64,000 nt of DNA from contig MU270102.1 in the NCBI GenBank assembly GCA_021432635.1, positions 124,001 to 188,000 of the forward strand, read 5' to 3'. Both the position numbers and the translations under genes were made by a program. The DNA is from Thozetella sp. PMI_491 (Eukaryota > Ascomycota > Sordariomycetes > Chaetosphaeriales > Chaetosphaeriaceae). The notes under the pieces are model-generated. The model saw only the letters and a program-made list of their open reading frames with translations, did not search any database and was not told where the DNA came from. Shown piece by piece: positions 43,505-54,656 of the stretch. Each line of letters begins with the position of its first letter. Position 1 is the stretch's first letter.

Positions 43505-45008
43505 GCGGGAACTACGAATTCCAATTCGGCAAAGCAGAACAGCGCTGTTACGACCACAGATTTTTGTATCGGTCCTCTTTCCACACGCGTCTTTAATTCT
43601 GTCGATGGTCCCCGCTTCACGCGACTGTCATCTTTCTTTCACTGCCAAGTAGCGCATGTACCACTCTCTGGGGCTTTAAGCAACGCTCTTCCGCCGCCTG
43701 AGCGAGGCGACAGCATCCCTAATGCCTTGAACGAATATCATCACGCGTACAGCCAGCCGTTGTCGATGGGAACTGTCGCAGGGTTAATGAGCCCGATCCC
43801 TGGGCCTCCCTCAACGTGAGGCTGTATTTAGACTTCCGCGCTCTAGACTTCTACCGTAACGGCCTGTTATGATCAATGATATTTTATCCACTACAACAGT
43901 CTACCTTATTTTCCTTTGTCGTAGTTGCAATTATATGCTGCCTAATATACACGATTCCGTGAAGACTTCGATTCTGATTCTCTGCCACGAGCATGCATAG
44001 AGTGCTTTGTTCCTTGGGCCGTGTTTGAGGCGCTGTTGAAAACGCTAGCTTTGTCCGCTACGAGCGAAGGCTTTGGGATACAATTTGGTCGTTAATTGAA
44101 CCAACTGGATTTAGGGTACATGGGCTCCTGCCCGAAGTTTCCAGGCGTGTGCATTATATTGAGTCATGTCTCAGGCAACGGGGCATAGACGAGGAAGGGG
44201 CAGGAGAGCGGCACGGGCAGTCGTCAACTCAGAGGCTATGCTCTCGATATTGTTATACCCAAATGAGGTAATCGTTGAGCAGATGCTAAAGCTCAGTACA
44301 GACCATGGTAATCCGACGTGGTAGCCTACCTCACCATCGGGGCTAGCGAGAGGGTGTGGAAAGCGCTCCGTCCGGCGCAGTTTGAATTGCTGCTCGTATA
44401 GTTAGTTCTGTATATTTGGGACCAAGCGGGATCCTTTTCCGCCTCCCGAAAACTTCTCTGAAAAATTACTGGCATAGCCTTTTCTGCTCTGAAGGATGAA
44501 AAGGAGGCTTACACACGCCCAGCAATTGGGGGTAAGCTCGAGGGCCGACTTGTGCGGCAAAGCACTGCCACATGATGCCTCAACGCGACATGTTTCCCAA
44601 GCTAGTGCTATGCTGAGGTTATCAGCCAAACTTGGCATTACACACAGACCTTGGAGAAAAATGAACCACTTAGGCCAGAAACCTGGAACCCAATCAGGTT
44701 GAACGAGCCCTTTCGTTAGTTTCCAATGCGCTCCATGCCGCCAACGAAAGCATGAATGTTGCTGGTTAGTGAGGCCAACGGTCATGGAAGAGCATACCAA
44801 GGTCTCGCGAGTCTGAGCTCGGGGTGTTGCATATGAACTCGCAGAGGCAGTCCACGAAACGATTTCTATAAGAACGCGTGTCTAGCCTTTCGGATTGTGG
44901 CTACGACATTCTAGTCCACACACAAGCACTCCTACAACCGTCACTTCAAGACTTCTGAACTGCCAGATCACTGAGAAACTTTGAAACTCTCTCCAACGAT
45001 ATTTCAAA
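43505..45008. other. Intergenic, no convincing gene
   Basis: 1.5 kb. TATAAG at 44867-44872, about 140 bp before the next gene's ATG, may be its TATA element. No supported coding region. Confidence 0.45.
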
Positions 45009-45387
45009 ATGGCCAAGATTCTTGCTACCCTTTTCGCCACCGTGGCGGTCTTTGCCAGTGCGATGGCCGCGCAGCCACCCTGCCCGGCCAACGGCCAGTT
45101 CTGCGGCTCCGAGCTGCTTGATGTGTACCAATGTAAGAAGCCATTTAATGTTGGCCGCCAGTTCTAAGATAGATCGAAATGCTGACTAAAGGTTGCGCTC
45201 TCAAGGCACGAATGCCACTTATCTGCGCTCTATCACGCCCCCTGAGCCGAATGGGGACCGGGTTATCACTACCTGGATCTACCCGACCGACGGAAATGGT
45301 ACCCCTCAGATTCCCTTCGGCGATTGCATTCAGACCGGCTGTGCCAACGCTGGTCCCGGCGGGAGCCCCCCGGCTCACTGCAATTAG
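45009..45387 (+). CDS. Small secreted protein with six cysteines
   Basis: Two exons, 45009-45132 and 45206-45387, around a 73-nt intron (GTAAGA..CTCAAG); 101 aa. The signal peptide MAKILATLFATVAVFASAMA is followed by a mature part of about 80 aa with six cysteines (PPCPANGQFC, VYQC, GDCIQTGC, PAHC). That could form three disulfides. No family was recognised. The second exon has Pro/Gly-rich ends and a TTWIYPT core. It is a candidate effector or small wall protein by size and secretion only. A secreted-protein pseudogene lies about 500 bp downstream on the same strand. Confidence 0.78.
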
Positions 45388-45849
45388 ATCGCCGGAAGCG
45401 CAGGCAATGTCATGTATACCTAGAATATGGACCGATGGTCGTCCCAGACATAGATCTATGAAGCGATCTGGCATAGATTTCGGCACATACAAGCATGAGT
45501 GGACGGGCACACGGAGATATCTTTACTTTTTGTACTTACCAGTTGGCCAACTATTCACTCGCTCAAGTACTTGTCACGGTTGTTGGGAGGCCTGCCTCCT
45601 TCGCCTGGCGCATTCTTATCGCATTCTTTCGTCCTCGTAACTTTCGTGTCGATGAAATGAACAGGAGCCTGTCCTCCATTCTGTCGGAGCATTGAGAATC
45701 CGACACGGGCGGCTGCCCTGATTCAAGGATGGCCACACGCAGCAGCTTCATACTTCGGCTTCATGGCGGCCTTTCCTGGTACACGAGAGGTAGAGGACCG
45801 TGGGATCTACAAAGCCCCTAGAGGCCTAAATCGCACCTACTAGTGCACG

Positions 45850-46167
45850 GTACCATCGTACTGCCACAAAAGAAACGGTCTTGAGGACTTTGAGAATGAC
45901 AAATGCTCAAAGAGGGGTTCAATGACGGCGTCTAGTCGGGCCATGTGGCCATTCAAATCGTAGACGAGCTGAAGAATCCCAACGCGTACTGCGAAGCGCA
46001 AATTTAGGATTGTGTCTTGTACCTACAGGTGAGAGGCCAACTGGGAGATGGGTCAGCGTGGGCCGAGCCTAATCAGTCACCGATGGCTAACTGGGGAGCA
46101 GACAGCCGCCGAGAAGTGGGGGAGCAATCCGAACGAGACTTGCCAGTCGCTCCTTGAAGCGCTTTAA
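45850..46167 (+). pseudogene. Remnant of a second small secreted-type protein gene
   Basis: A spliced-looking reading survives: up to 46028, intron 46029-46101 (GTGAGA..GAGCAG), then 46102-46167 ending TAA. The frame FNDGVxSGHVAIQIVDELK..NPNAYCEAQIxDC..TAAEKWGSNPNETC is broken by TAG at 45933 and 46005, both where Gln fits. A further shift is needed near 45905-45917 to connect the upstream ..FENDKCSK reading. The start and any signal peptide were not found. Spaced cysteines suggest an extracellular product. Family not recognised. Confidence 0.4.
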
Positions 46168-46697
46168 GGTGGTAGCTTCATGTAGCGTCTACTCTGTACG
46201 GAGTCGTGGCAATGGCCAAATTTGTATAAGGAACCGCTGCATACAGTGAGCGCTCGACAACTTAGTATATTGCACATGCGAGCGTATGTTTCCATATTAG
46301 ATGACTAGATAACTAGATATGACGCAGGAAAGATTGACATGTGCAAAGGTCCAACTACCGCTTGGAATTTCACATTGGCTTATTATAACTGGTGTCTATC
46401 CGATGTTTGTTCGTCTCACATTATTACAACTCTTTATACTGTATACCAGAAAATAGGGTTGAAGACCAAACGACACTCTTCCACATATCACGGCCGAGTT
46501 TTCCTCAGAAGACAACCCCATACTTTGGTTAGTACATTTGATTGGGATATTCTATATACTGGAACTAAAGCCAGTCACAGGGTATGCAGGCCGTGAGGAT
46601 GTTGTACAAGAAGCCCAGAGGTATTGTAACTCCAGATCCGGGAAAGGGAAAAAGCACGCTGTTCGTCTTATCCTACAAGCCGGTTGCTATCCGCTCC
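46168..46697. other. Intergenic, no supported gene
   Basis: About 530 bp; nothing recognisable. Confidence 0.5.
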
Positions 46698-47564
46698 CTA
46701 TTCGACGACATTAATGGCCTTATCAACCAGCTGCCAGGTGTGTTCTGCCACCTTGGAGCGCTGCTCTTCCGTCCAGATCGCCTTCTTAGCATTGGTGCGC
46801 CGGCCCTTGTTGTCGATGGTGCTCCAGGCCGTCTTTTCCTTGGCCCCGGCCACGGCCGCTTCCTGCGCGCCCCGGAGCAGAAACTCGGCGCACTTCTCCG
46901 GCTTAATGCTCAACAGTGCCGCGATCGGCTTCAGGGGCGCCCGCACATAGAAGGGCAGGTCCCTGCCTAGGCCAGTGTCGACTAATCCGGGATACGCATG
47001 TATATAGTGGCGCTGAGCCGTGTCGCCTTGCTGGGCCGCGTAATGCTGGATCATGGCGTCGTTCATGGACGTGCAGTGGTCGGCCGCCTTGGCGACGCTG
47101 AAGTTTTTGAGGTCAAGGTCGTCCCAGTTCAGCTTGTCCGGGCTGCCCACGTTTGAGTCTAATACAGTGATAACCTTGGCATCGTTCTTGAGAGAGGGCG
47201 TCAGCTCGCGGATGAGGAGCTGCCTCCCGTAATAGTGCAGGGCCATCTTGCGGTCGATCCCCTCGGGCGTCTCGGTCCGCCCGGCCATGGTGAGGACGCC
47301 CTGGGTCATGATGAGCATATCCAGCTTCTGCTCGGGCGAAGTGGCTGCCGAGTTGAAGTCGTCTGCGTAGCGCTTGATGGCGCGCATCGACGACGCATCC
47401 AGGGGCCGGAACTCGATGTTGGAGTGTGCAATGCTCGCTGGCTTGTTGCGGCCGCTGATAATGATTTTGGCGGACGACGAGGCGGCGGCGAGGTTGCACG
47501 CCATCGCGTAGCCAATGCCGCCGGTGCCGCCCACCACGAGCGCTCGCTGCACGCTAGAGGCCAT
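46698..47564 (-). CDS. Short-chain dehydrogenase/reductase-fold protein, atypical active site
   Basis: Single exon, 288 aa. The Rossmann motif VGGTGGIG is at residues 11-18, and ISGRN after strand 2 suggests NADP(H) preference. MTQGVLTMAG takes the place of the NNAG motif, and the strand-5 serine is in VLDSNVGS. The tetrad Tyr-x3-Lys is not visible: the equivalent helix reads CTSMNDAMIQHYAAQ, with Met where Tyr and Lys are expected. HAYPGLVDTGLG after strand 6 is typical. It is therefore an SDR by fold, but redox activity is doubtful or uses other residues. The minus-strand start lies about 80 bp from a TTTAAAAA box. No clear metabolic partner is next to it. Confidence 0.85.
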   Translation of the reverse strand: MASSVQRALVVGGTGGIGYAMACNLAAASSSAKIIISGRNKPASIAHSNIEFRPLDASSMRAIKRYADDFNSAATSPEQKLDMLIMTQGVLTMAGRTETPEGIDRKMALHYYGRQLLIRELTPSLKNDAKVITVLDSNVGSPDKLNWDDLDLKNFSVAKAADHCTSMNDAMIQHYAAQQGDTAQRHYIHAYPGLVDTGLGRDLPFYVRAPLKPIAALLSIKPEKCAEFLLRGAQEAAVAGAKEKTAWSTIDNKGRRTNAKKAIWTEEQRSKVAEHTWQLVDKAINVVE

Positions 47565-48175
47565 GTTGTAGAAGAATAGCTGGATGTCTCGGGGTGCTTC
47601 TTTGCTTGGAAGGATGGAATGTCGTGAGGCTCACGCAAGCCTTTTTAAAGTGGGCGGCCGGGACAAACAGTATTTATGCCCGAGAACAGTGGGGGTGGAA
47701 TGCATTGGGGCATGCGCAAGTGCGGCCGCCTGCGCCGCCTCATCGGCCGCATGCACCGCGCTTGGCGGTCTTTCGGGGCCTTTCTATCACCTGAATCCCG
47801 CGGGTTTGAGGTGTCACAGTGTCCACTAGGCCTAGTTTGTTACTAGCCTTACTGATGCCACCTGCAAGCGCCTTATTTTTCTGACGAGTACGGAATACAG
47901 TTCCCGAGCCGGGGACCACAACACACCGGATTCGCAGGGGTCCCGGCTAGGCAACTCCTAAATCCGTAGGTACTGTACCTAGTCACCACTATTGCACCGA
48001 CAAGCAAACGCAACGTATGACACTATAACGCCTGCTCTTTTGCTTACTATATCTGCCCATAACTAGATATAGTTAGTTTATACTTGGTACAATTGAGACT
48101 GCAGGCGTGGTGGCTACTCTAGCTCTCCCATGTGCACTTTAAAAACCTACAAACTAAATCTCAAATTCTAGCGGC
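47565..48175. other. Intergenic, no supported gene
   Basis: About 610 bp between the SDR gene start and the HET gene 3' end. A TTTAAAAA box (minus-strand sense) near 47642-47650 may belong to the SDR promoter. Confidence 0.45.
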
Positions 48176-50272
48176 CTAGCCCAAAGTGACCTCAAGCTCC
48201 TCCTTGGCGGCTGTTTCCCATGCACTCTTCTCAACCCTCCCAACCGCGACTCGGTAAGCAATGCCGTCACTCCATGTTATGTGCATCACATTATAGAACT
48301 TGTACAGTCCCGTTTTATTGCTCCACGACGGCAGGGCCCATTCGTCAAACACGTCGGCTAGCGGATGATCAGGTATCCCCCCACTTGGGTCTAGCGAAAC
48401 AGACCCTGCGGAGAGCTCTATCACCTGATAAGCATCCATGTGCTTCATTCGCACATCCCGACTCCTGCCGTTAAGTCTAAGTGCTCCGATTACGGCTCCT
48501 TCAGCATTCTGGAAGGCTGCTACCAGGCAAGAAGTTCCGTGGGAACGATATAGCTCGGGCGAAGCACGAAGCTGTGCCTGCCTTGTCTTTCCGTGGAGGT
48601 ACCGGGAGCGGGCATCGTTTCCTTCTTCAGATGGCGTCGTGTCTGTAATTGGTATTGGATATTGGAATTCGCGTTTCGGTATCATAGTATGCGTGAAATA
48701 CGCCTCATGTTTCACCGTGTCATAATGTCTTTCCCACCCAGCTGTAGTATCAGTGTTGGAATCCCGGCACTTCTGCCGCCATTCGTTGCTGAGAACCTGG
48801 ATAGGTTGGCGGTCGCTTGTTAAGGACTTGGAGTGAAACCACTGTACTGTGGAGAAGGTAGGCCAAGGAGAAGGCGCTCGGGCCTGTGAAGGGACGTCCA
48901 AGTCTCCCTCGAGCACAGATCCTGGCTGGAACCTCAAGTAGTCATAGCCGCTCTGCAAGCTCTCAGACTGAATATTGCCTCGCCATGACATCCACGACCA
49001 GCTCGGCAAGATGGCTTCCTCGGGGGTTACATAACCCACCTCTCGCCGCTGCAGCTGATTAAACGGCTGCCATATCAATGCAGCATCGAACACCATCTGT
49101 GGAAGCCCGGTGATGAGGCCGCCCCGGAACGTCTGAGCCATAGCCAAAGAAACGCCGGAAAATGCGTCGAGAGAGTCCTCCGGATATGTTAGGTTGCGGA
49201 TGGTGTAGAGCGCGACCAGACGCGAGTATCTATGGAAATTGGGCCAGTTACTTCCCTCCACACCAAGAGCGGCCCGGAGTGGCGCGTTCGAACAGGGTTC
49301 CGGCCGGAGAAAATGTTGGTGCTCGTGTGCGGATGCGCAATGGCACTCCCAGTTGACGGTGTTGTTGTGAAAGAGTATTTTCCGTCGTGAGAAGAGAAGC
49401 TCCTGAAAGGTCCAACCTCTCGAGTTCCACCTGGTCCGGAGGAGATCGAGCATCATGATCCTCATGACATCCGCGTGGGTTTCCGGCTCTTTCAACGGAT
49501 CGTCCTCAGAGTTTCGTTCACCGTCGAAGTAAGCTATATCGTAAGAGTATTCGTCATCGCGCCTCATACGCGAAAGGATTGGGGATATGAGAGCTTTTGT
49601 AGCCGCAACAAGAGTCTCAGCAACTTCGGCCGGCAATCTCTTCCACTCCGCCGTAGAACGACTCCAGTGCGTCAGCCAGTAAGGTCGAGTTACCGAGCCC
49701 AACGGTCTTGCAGATAATGGATATGTGGCATCTCTAGCTTCGGCAGCGATGATAGTAACGTATGAATTCGAGTAAATAAAGCGCATCACCTTGATTTGCG
49801 CCTGCTTCTCGACCACACTATCCTGCACGATGCAGAGCCTGTCAACCCAGAGATAGGTCATTTCCAAGGCAGCAACAAGTTTCATGGAGTCCCATATCAC
49901 CCTCGGTAAGATAGACGCTTTCAAAGAACCTTCTTTTAGGAACTCTGCCTTTGTTTGTGTAGTGAGAGCTGCGGATTCTGCCTTGCCCCACACATAACTC
50001 AAGGTCGCATATTGGAACTCCGGTTCAGCCCGTACAATGCATCGGCGACGGACATCGATTAGCCATATGGGTGCAATAGTGCGTTCGCTTGTATCTGTAT
50101 GTTTACAGTGATCGCCATGATCAGCATCGCACGCAGCTAGCCAGCCTTTCAACGTCTTGATCTTGATAGGCGTCGTGAGATTGACTGCCCAACTCCATGG
50201 GGACGAAAGCGGGTCAGGGCTCGCCTTTTCCATGTAAGGAAGAGAGGGCAAAAGAAGTGGATTAACGCGCAT
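48176..50272 (-). CDS. HET-domain protein (heterokaryon-incompatibility type)
   Basis: Single exon, 698 aa. The HET domain covers roughly residues 85-300: FQYATLSYVWG (residues 87-97), TYLWVDRLCIVQD (139-151), YSNSYVTIIAAEA, and later SRGWTFQELLFSRRKILF. These are the three conserved HET blocks, with Val for Cys in the first (usual SYCWG). The N-terminal 80 residues carry a Cys/His stretch. The C-terminal half lacks recognisable repeats. HET proteins trigger cell death when non-self hyphae fuse or a partner receptor is activated; here the role is inferred from the family. The gene is head-to-head, 557 bp apart, with a STAND-N-domain/zinc-finger gene. Confidence 0.93.
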   Translation of the reverse strand: MRVNPLLLPSLPYMEKASPDPLSSPWSWAVNLTTPIKIKTLKGWLAACDADHGDHCKHTDTSERTIAPIWLIDVRRRCIVRAEPEFQYATLSYVWGKAESAALTTQTKAEFLKEGSLKASILPRVIWDSMKLVAALEMTYLWVDRLCIVQDSVVEKQAQIKVMRFIYSNSYVTIIAAEARDATYPLSARPLGSVTRPYWLTHWSRSTAEWKRLPAEVAETLVAATKALISPILSRMRRDDEYSYDIAYFDGERNSEDDPLKEPETHADVMRIMMLDLLRTRWNSRGWTFQELLFSRRKILFHNNTVNWECHCASAHEHQHFLRPEPCSNAPLRAALGVEGSNWPNFHRYSRLVALYTIRNLTYPEDSLDAFSGVSLAMAQTFRGGLITGLPQMVFDAALIWQPFNQLQRREVGYVTPEEAILPSWSWMSWRGNIQSESLQSGYDYLRFQPGSVLEGDLDVPSQARAPSPWPTFSTVQWFHSKSLTSDRQPIQVLSNEWRQKCRDSNTDTTAGWERHYDTVKHEAYFTHTMIPKREFQYPIPITDTTPSEEGNDARSRYLHGKTRQAQLRASPELYRSHGTSCLVAAFQNAEGAVIGALRLNGRSRDVRMKHMDAYQVIELSAGSVSLDPSGGIPDHPLADVFDEWALPSWSNKTGLYKFYNVMHITWSDGIAYRVAVGRVEKSAWETAAKEELEVTLG

Positions 50273-50829
50273 GGTGAAACCTTTAGGTGTCGTAGCATAA
50301 CAACGGCTTACGCGAATGACGATTGGGATGGAGGTTTAAAATTTGAGCTGCCTGGACTTTGGTAGAGAATACATTCACCGATCACGTGACCTCGTGTTCA
50401 TCCATTCATTTATTGGCCTCGTAAAAAGTGGTGGTGGTGTCATCCGTCTAAGTTACCTTAACGAGCAGTACTGCGTCTTTACAAAAAAAGGAGGGGTTCT
50501 TCCGCAAGATGCCCTTGGTTATGGCCCTAGAAAGGAACCATGTGGCTGGAGGTGAAAGAAAGAGCCATCGTAAATCTACCTCATTTCAATAGCCTGTTTG
50601 CCTCGGCAGACTCAGCTTCCTTCTGGGCTGCTCTCATTCGCTACCAGTATGCACCAAGGCAGCAAGGCTTTTATGCAGAACGCCTTCGTGGCCCCGCCAT
50701 GCAGCCGAAAAAAAAAAAAGATTTTCATGAGCGGTCATAACTGTCCTCTTGAGGGAAAAAAATCTTTTTCTTCCTTTGCATATTAGGGATCTCAAGTTCG
50801 AGCTAATGATCTAGCAAGCGAGGTTAGCG
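50273..50829. promoter_or_regulatory. Divergent promoter between HET and STAND-N genes
   Basis: 557 bp of non-coding sequence shared by the two start codons, with A-runs at 50709-50718 and 50757-50763. No specific site assigned. Confidence 0.5.
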
Positions 50830-52989
50830 ATGGAGGTGGTCGCTGTGGTGGCCAGCTTGACTGGCATCATCGCTTTCGCTGGACAAGCAGCCGAAGGGTT
50901 AGCGACTCTCAAATCCTTGATAAACGATATCAAACAAGGGCAACACGGCTTATCCGAAGTTCTTCAAGAAATAGAAGACTTTGAAAATGTGCTCGAAGAG
51001 CTTCCTGCTTTGCTTACATCTCTCACAGCCTGTGCAGATGCTGCTGCAGACCAACACCTCGCCGCCAGTATCGATCGTCTTGGCGATGATGTGCTGGCAT
51101 GTGTTGGAGAAATCGAGACGTGGAAAAACGATCTCTCACCTGCTCTGTCGACAGTGCCTAGGTCGAAAAAGGGCCTTCGGTGGTTCAAAACAATATCCCA
51201 GTTTCGACTAAGTAAAGACAAGGCGGTCGAGATGAGAACAAAGCTCTTGGCACGCAAAATAGGGCTCCAGCTTCGTCTTTCTGTCACAGCCCGGTGAGCC
51301 TGCTTCTAGTCTCGCATGAAGATCAAGTGTATTGACGGATCGTCCAGCATACTTGACAGTATCAACCAGGGAAAACTCGACCTCGTTAGCCGCAAGATGG
51401 ATGGCGTCTCTGAAGCAGGAACCCGTATCAGTGACCAGGTTGATGATATGAGAAGCTCCATCCGCACACAGATCTCTTCTCTGGAGCAAGTTGTATTGAA
51501 ACGACTCAGCTCAACGCATTCTGAAGTCATTTCGGCTGTAGCGAAGATGGCGAATGCCAATACGAATGTCGCAGGCTCCATCGCTAGTGTCGAAGCACCG
51601 GTAGCCATGAGGGTTCACAAGCGAAGCCATTCATATGCGGGGTCGTCGGGAGGACTGCAAAGGACTACCTCCCAGGCTCTGCGATCACCCACCAAGGACT
51701 CAGCGGGACAAGGGAGAGCTGACAGCGACAGCGGATTGGAAAAGACACCTCGGGGGGCCTTCTGTTGCGAGGCGCTCACTGGTATCGACGACGCCACTCT
51801 CAGTGACGAGATGGGCAGCGCACTATGCATGTTTTGTGGGTGGGCTCACATCCAGGACGAGGAAGCATCCCTGGCAATAGGCAGACATTTAGTCCGTGAG
51901 CATGCTTTCGGACAGTGTCGCCTCAATACCGGATATCGCACTTGGTCAGAACTTCACAAACATCTGGTCCAGTTCCACGGGTGGAAAGCCGGCAGTCAGA
52001 AGAAATGGGGCATTGCATTCTTCCACAAGTCTCGCGTGGCTACTCCTGAGCGGCCCAGTCTTCGCGGCCATGACAGTGACAAGCCACATCAGGGATACCC
52101 CGAGCAAGAGAAAAATCCACTTTTGCAACTCACTATGTTGAACGAAGTGCTAAAGAAAGCCGGTGTAGGCATCGATATGCACTCCGTCTCGCCAATAGAG
52201 ATATCACACAGCATCTGCACAGCACTAGCAGCGCTGGACAGGCTTGCCATGGCCACACCTCCATTCAGGGGACAGCTTTCCGCCAATACAGACATGTCGG
52301 AGCTCCTCTACCGTGCTGCTTGCATCCAAGAGGATCTCATACAGCACGGTTTTGACGAGATTCTCGAGAACGATAAATACTACGCCAATGACTTTTTTGA
52401 CATGGAATGCATCGTCAGACTTTTCGGGCCTGGCCCATGGGCTACGAGCCCAGAGTATCGATGGGTGTATACACCAAACGGAATCAAGTTGTTCAGCCAG
52501 AGGCGACCTGCCCATAAATCGTTTGATACATACCACGGAGCCATACAAAACCTCTGGGCCGATTGCCTAGACGCTTCAGGGTCTAGTTCCTACATCGACT
52601 CTATACCTCGACTACTAAAAATAGGGCCACAATCTCTTCGCCGGGTTGCTCAGCCTCGTCGTGGCAACAGCATCGATGCACGAAAAGAGGGCCTTGACCA
52701 AGGACGACCGGATCACTGGGCGAGGGAGGGCAACCTGGAAGATATAAGCAGCTGGTTCTGGGGCGTCTTCATGGGCTCGCGCTCGCTCCGTCGACTCCTT
52801 TGCAGTGGCAAGGCTTTTGACGATATAAGCCGCAATTACAAGGCAAAACCCCTTAGGTATTGGGCTGTCTCGCTTCTTCGAGACTGGGCCACCGAGTCAT
52901 TACTTCCAGAAGCTATTTCAAGGGATTGGGGGTCTTCGGTAAAAAGCTTGACGATGGCGTGCGCGGGTTCTGACTCTGTACGGACATGA
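50830..52989 (+). CDS. STAND N-terminal-domain protein with C2H2-like zinc fingers
   Basis: Two exons, 50830-51293 and 51360-52989, intron GTGAGC..TTGACAG (66 nt); 697 aa. The two frames are in the same register but separated by TGA and TAG, both removed by this intron. The start MEVVAVVASLTGIIAFAGQA matches the fungal STAND N-terminal domain (PigL_N, Pfam PF17111). A helical/coiled-coil region with many Ser/Thr follows to about residue 240. Then come two Cys/His units, CMFCGW..H..REH and a C/H pair ending HLVQFHGW, resembling C2H2 fingers. The C-terminal 350 residues have no recognised domain. No NACHT/NB-ARC P-loop or repeat array is present. The intron acceptor is the least certain point. 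Confidence 0.78.
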
Positions 52990-53652
52990 TGTGAAGCAGC
53001 GCTAATCTTGTAGTTTGCTTTTCTATCTTCTCTTCATTAATATCGCTCCAAGTGAGAGTACGTACGTTTTGCACGTACTCAAATATACAACCTTCTATGA
53101 CCACTATGATGCTCGCTAGGCCCACCCGAAGACGAGCGCCATAAGCTCCCGTGCAAACACTAATGGTAGTTCTTCTGGTTTCGGTTCCTTCTTCTGGGGA
53201 GGGTCAAATGCCTAGGTGCTCCGTTCCGCTCCGTCAAGGGCCGGACCGCAAGCTACTTGGCAGCGAAGCCCCGCAGAACAATTCCTGCTAAGCAAAAGGG
53301 CAAGAGCGGCAACCTGTGATGTGGGGTCAAACCTCAAAATGGGCTACTTCATTGGCCGAATTTACGTAAGATAAGAAGATGCCTGCAGTATCCAAAACGG
53401 AAGGTCCCCTGAGAGCGAACAGCAGTTCGCCAAGCATACAATGGACAAGCAGCAAACAGAACAGGCAGTTGGCAAGACTTGAAGCGCTCACGGCCAAGAA
53501 AGGATTCGATGGCCGCTTACGTCTGGGCGTAGCGGATCAGGTCTACAGGTTTCTCGTCGCAACAGCAGTTGTAACACCTAATCAATCACGCATCCAACCC
53601 ATTTGGTCCCTCGCTGCACGATCAAGCCTGTCTGGCAATCTGGCTCGAGGCA
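52990..53652. other. Intergenic, possible upstream exon of next gene
   Basis: About 660 bp. An ATG at 53441 (MDKQQTEQAVGKT) could be a first exon for the following membrane-protein gene, but no convincing splice pair was found. Confidence 0.35.
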
Positions 53653-54273
53653 ATGGGCCTCGCCATGTTCAAAAGCGGCCACGATGCCTTTCGAGACCCA
53701 GGACGTTCTCGAGTAGAGCGCTGGGTCGCCATCCTATGTGTGTCGATTCTGCTAGCTGGTTCCGCCCTGCTGGTCATCGCGCAGAGCGCCATGCTAGTCA
53801 ATCCGCAGCTGGGCAGCATAAACACAATGGGCTCGGCAGAAGCTCTCGGGCCTATGGACTGCGGAAATTCAACTGCGGAAGCGAAGGCGAAAGGCTGCGT
53901 CTACGATCTGATGGCTTCGGGCTGGATGCCCCAGCCGTGCTATCAGAAGGAAATCTCAGACAAATATCTCGCTAGGGACGAGTGGAAGTTCTATTCGGAG
54001 GAAGGTGGCGGGGTCGAGAATGAGATCTCGTACGACATGGCCAAAGAAGGACGCTTCGACCGCTATTACACCACGAATGGCTTCCACGTTGGCCACTGTC
54101 TGTATGGGTGGGAGCGATACTGGTTCGCTGTTGAACACGACCTCCCGGTCGACAAGCAGGCAAAAATGCCTTACCATTCCCGACACTGCTCTGAATACAT
54201 TATGAGCAACCTCAAGCACGATTCGGTGAAGACATTGGTGATATCGGCCTACTTCGCTTGCGAGCGGCCCTAA
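53653..54273 (+). CDS. Single-pass membrane protein of a UstYa-neighbour type
   Basis: At least 206 aa from the ATG at 53653; an additional N-terminal exon is possible. Residues 24-47 form one membrane helix (WVAILCVSILLAGSALLVI) after a basic cytosolic start, so a type II topology is likely. The outer part carries paired cysteines (DCGNS, GCVYDLM, QPCYQKE) and a row of conserved-looking aromatic and His residues ending HVGHCLYGWERYW and YHSRHCSEYIM. The GC-x-Y/F-D and W-x-P-x-x-C pattern is shared by fungal proteins often found beside UstYa-type oxidases; that link is from memory of the family. It is convergent with a UstYa-like gene 383 bp away. Enzymatic activity is unknown. Confidence 0.65.
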   Translation: MGLAMFKSGHDAFRDPGRSRVERWVAILCVSILLAGSALLVIAQSAMLVNPQLGSINTMGSAEALGPMDCGNSTAEAKAKGCVYDLMASGWMPQPCYQKEISDKYLARDEWKFYSEEGGGVENEISYDMAKEGRFDRYYTTNGFHVGHCLYGWERYWFAVEHDLPVDKQAKMPYHSRHCSEYIMSNLKHDSVKTLVISAYFACERP

Positions 54274-54656
54274 ATTCGACGGACTTGAGGCTGCGCAAGA
54301 ATCAATGCTGTTCGGCTCTATCGTGCGCCGGGGTTAAGCAGGAGCGCGATTCCATAACAAAAGCTCTCTGGATCAAGCAGGGCTCCGGTCTACGATATAC
54401 GATCAAGGGACTTCCACCCCAGTGCCGCTTGGTTTGCGACTAAGAGCATGGTGACATGTACCGAGGAACTATGGCCCATATTGTGAATACTCCTGGCCAG
54501 GGGGCGAGAGCGCCATGTATATATGAACGAATATAACGACAAAGATGAACCCAGAGAAAATCTTGTCTATTATACTCACTATATAATACACGACTTAACA
54601 ACTCTTCGTCCGAACTTTCGTCCGCTACGTGGTGTGGACATACCATATTCTGTCTT
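54274..54656. other. 3' intergenic between convergent genes
   Basis: About 380 bp; nothing recognised beyond the two 3' ends. Confidence 0.5.
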
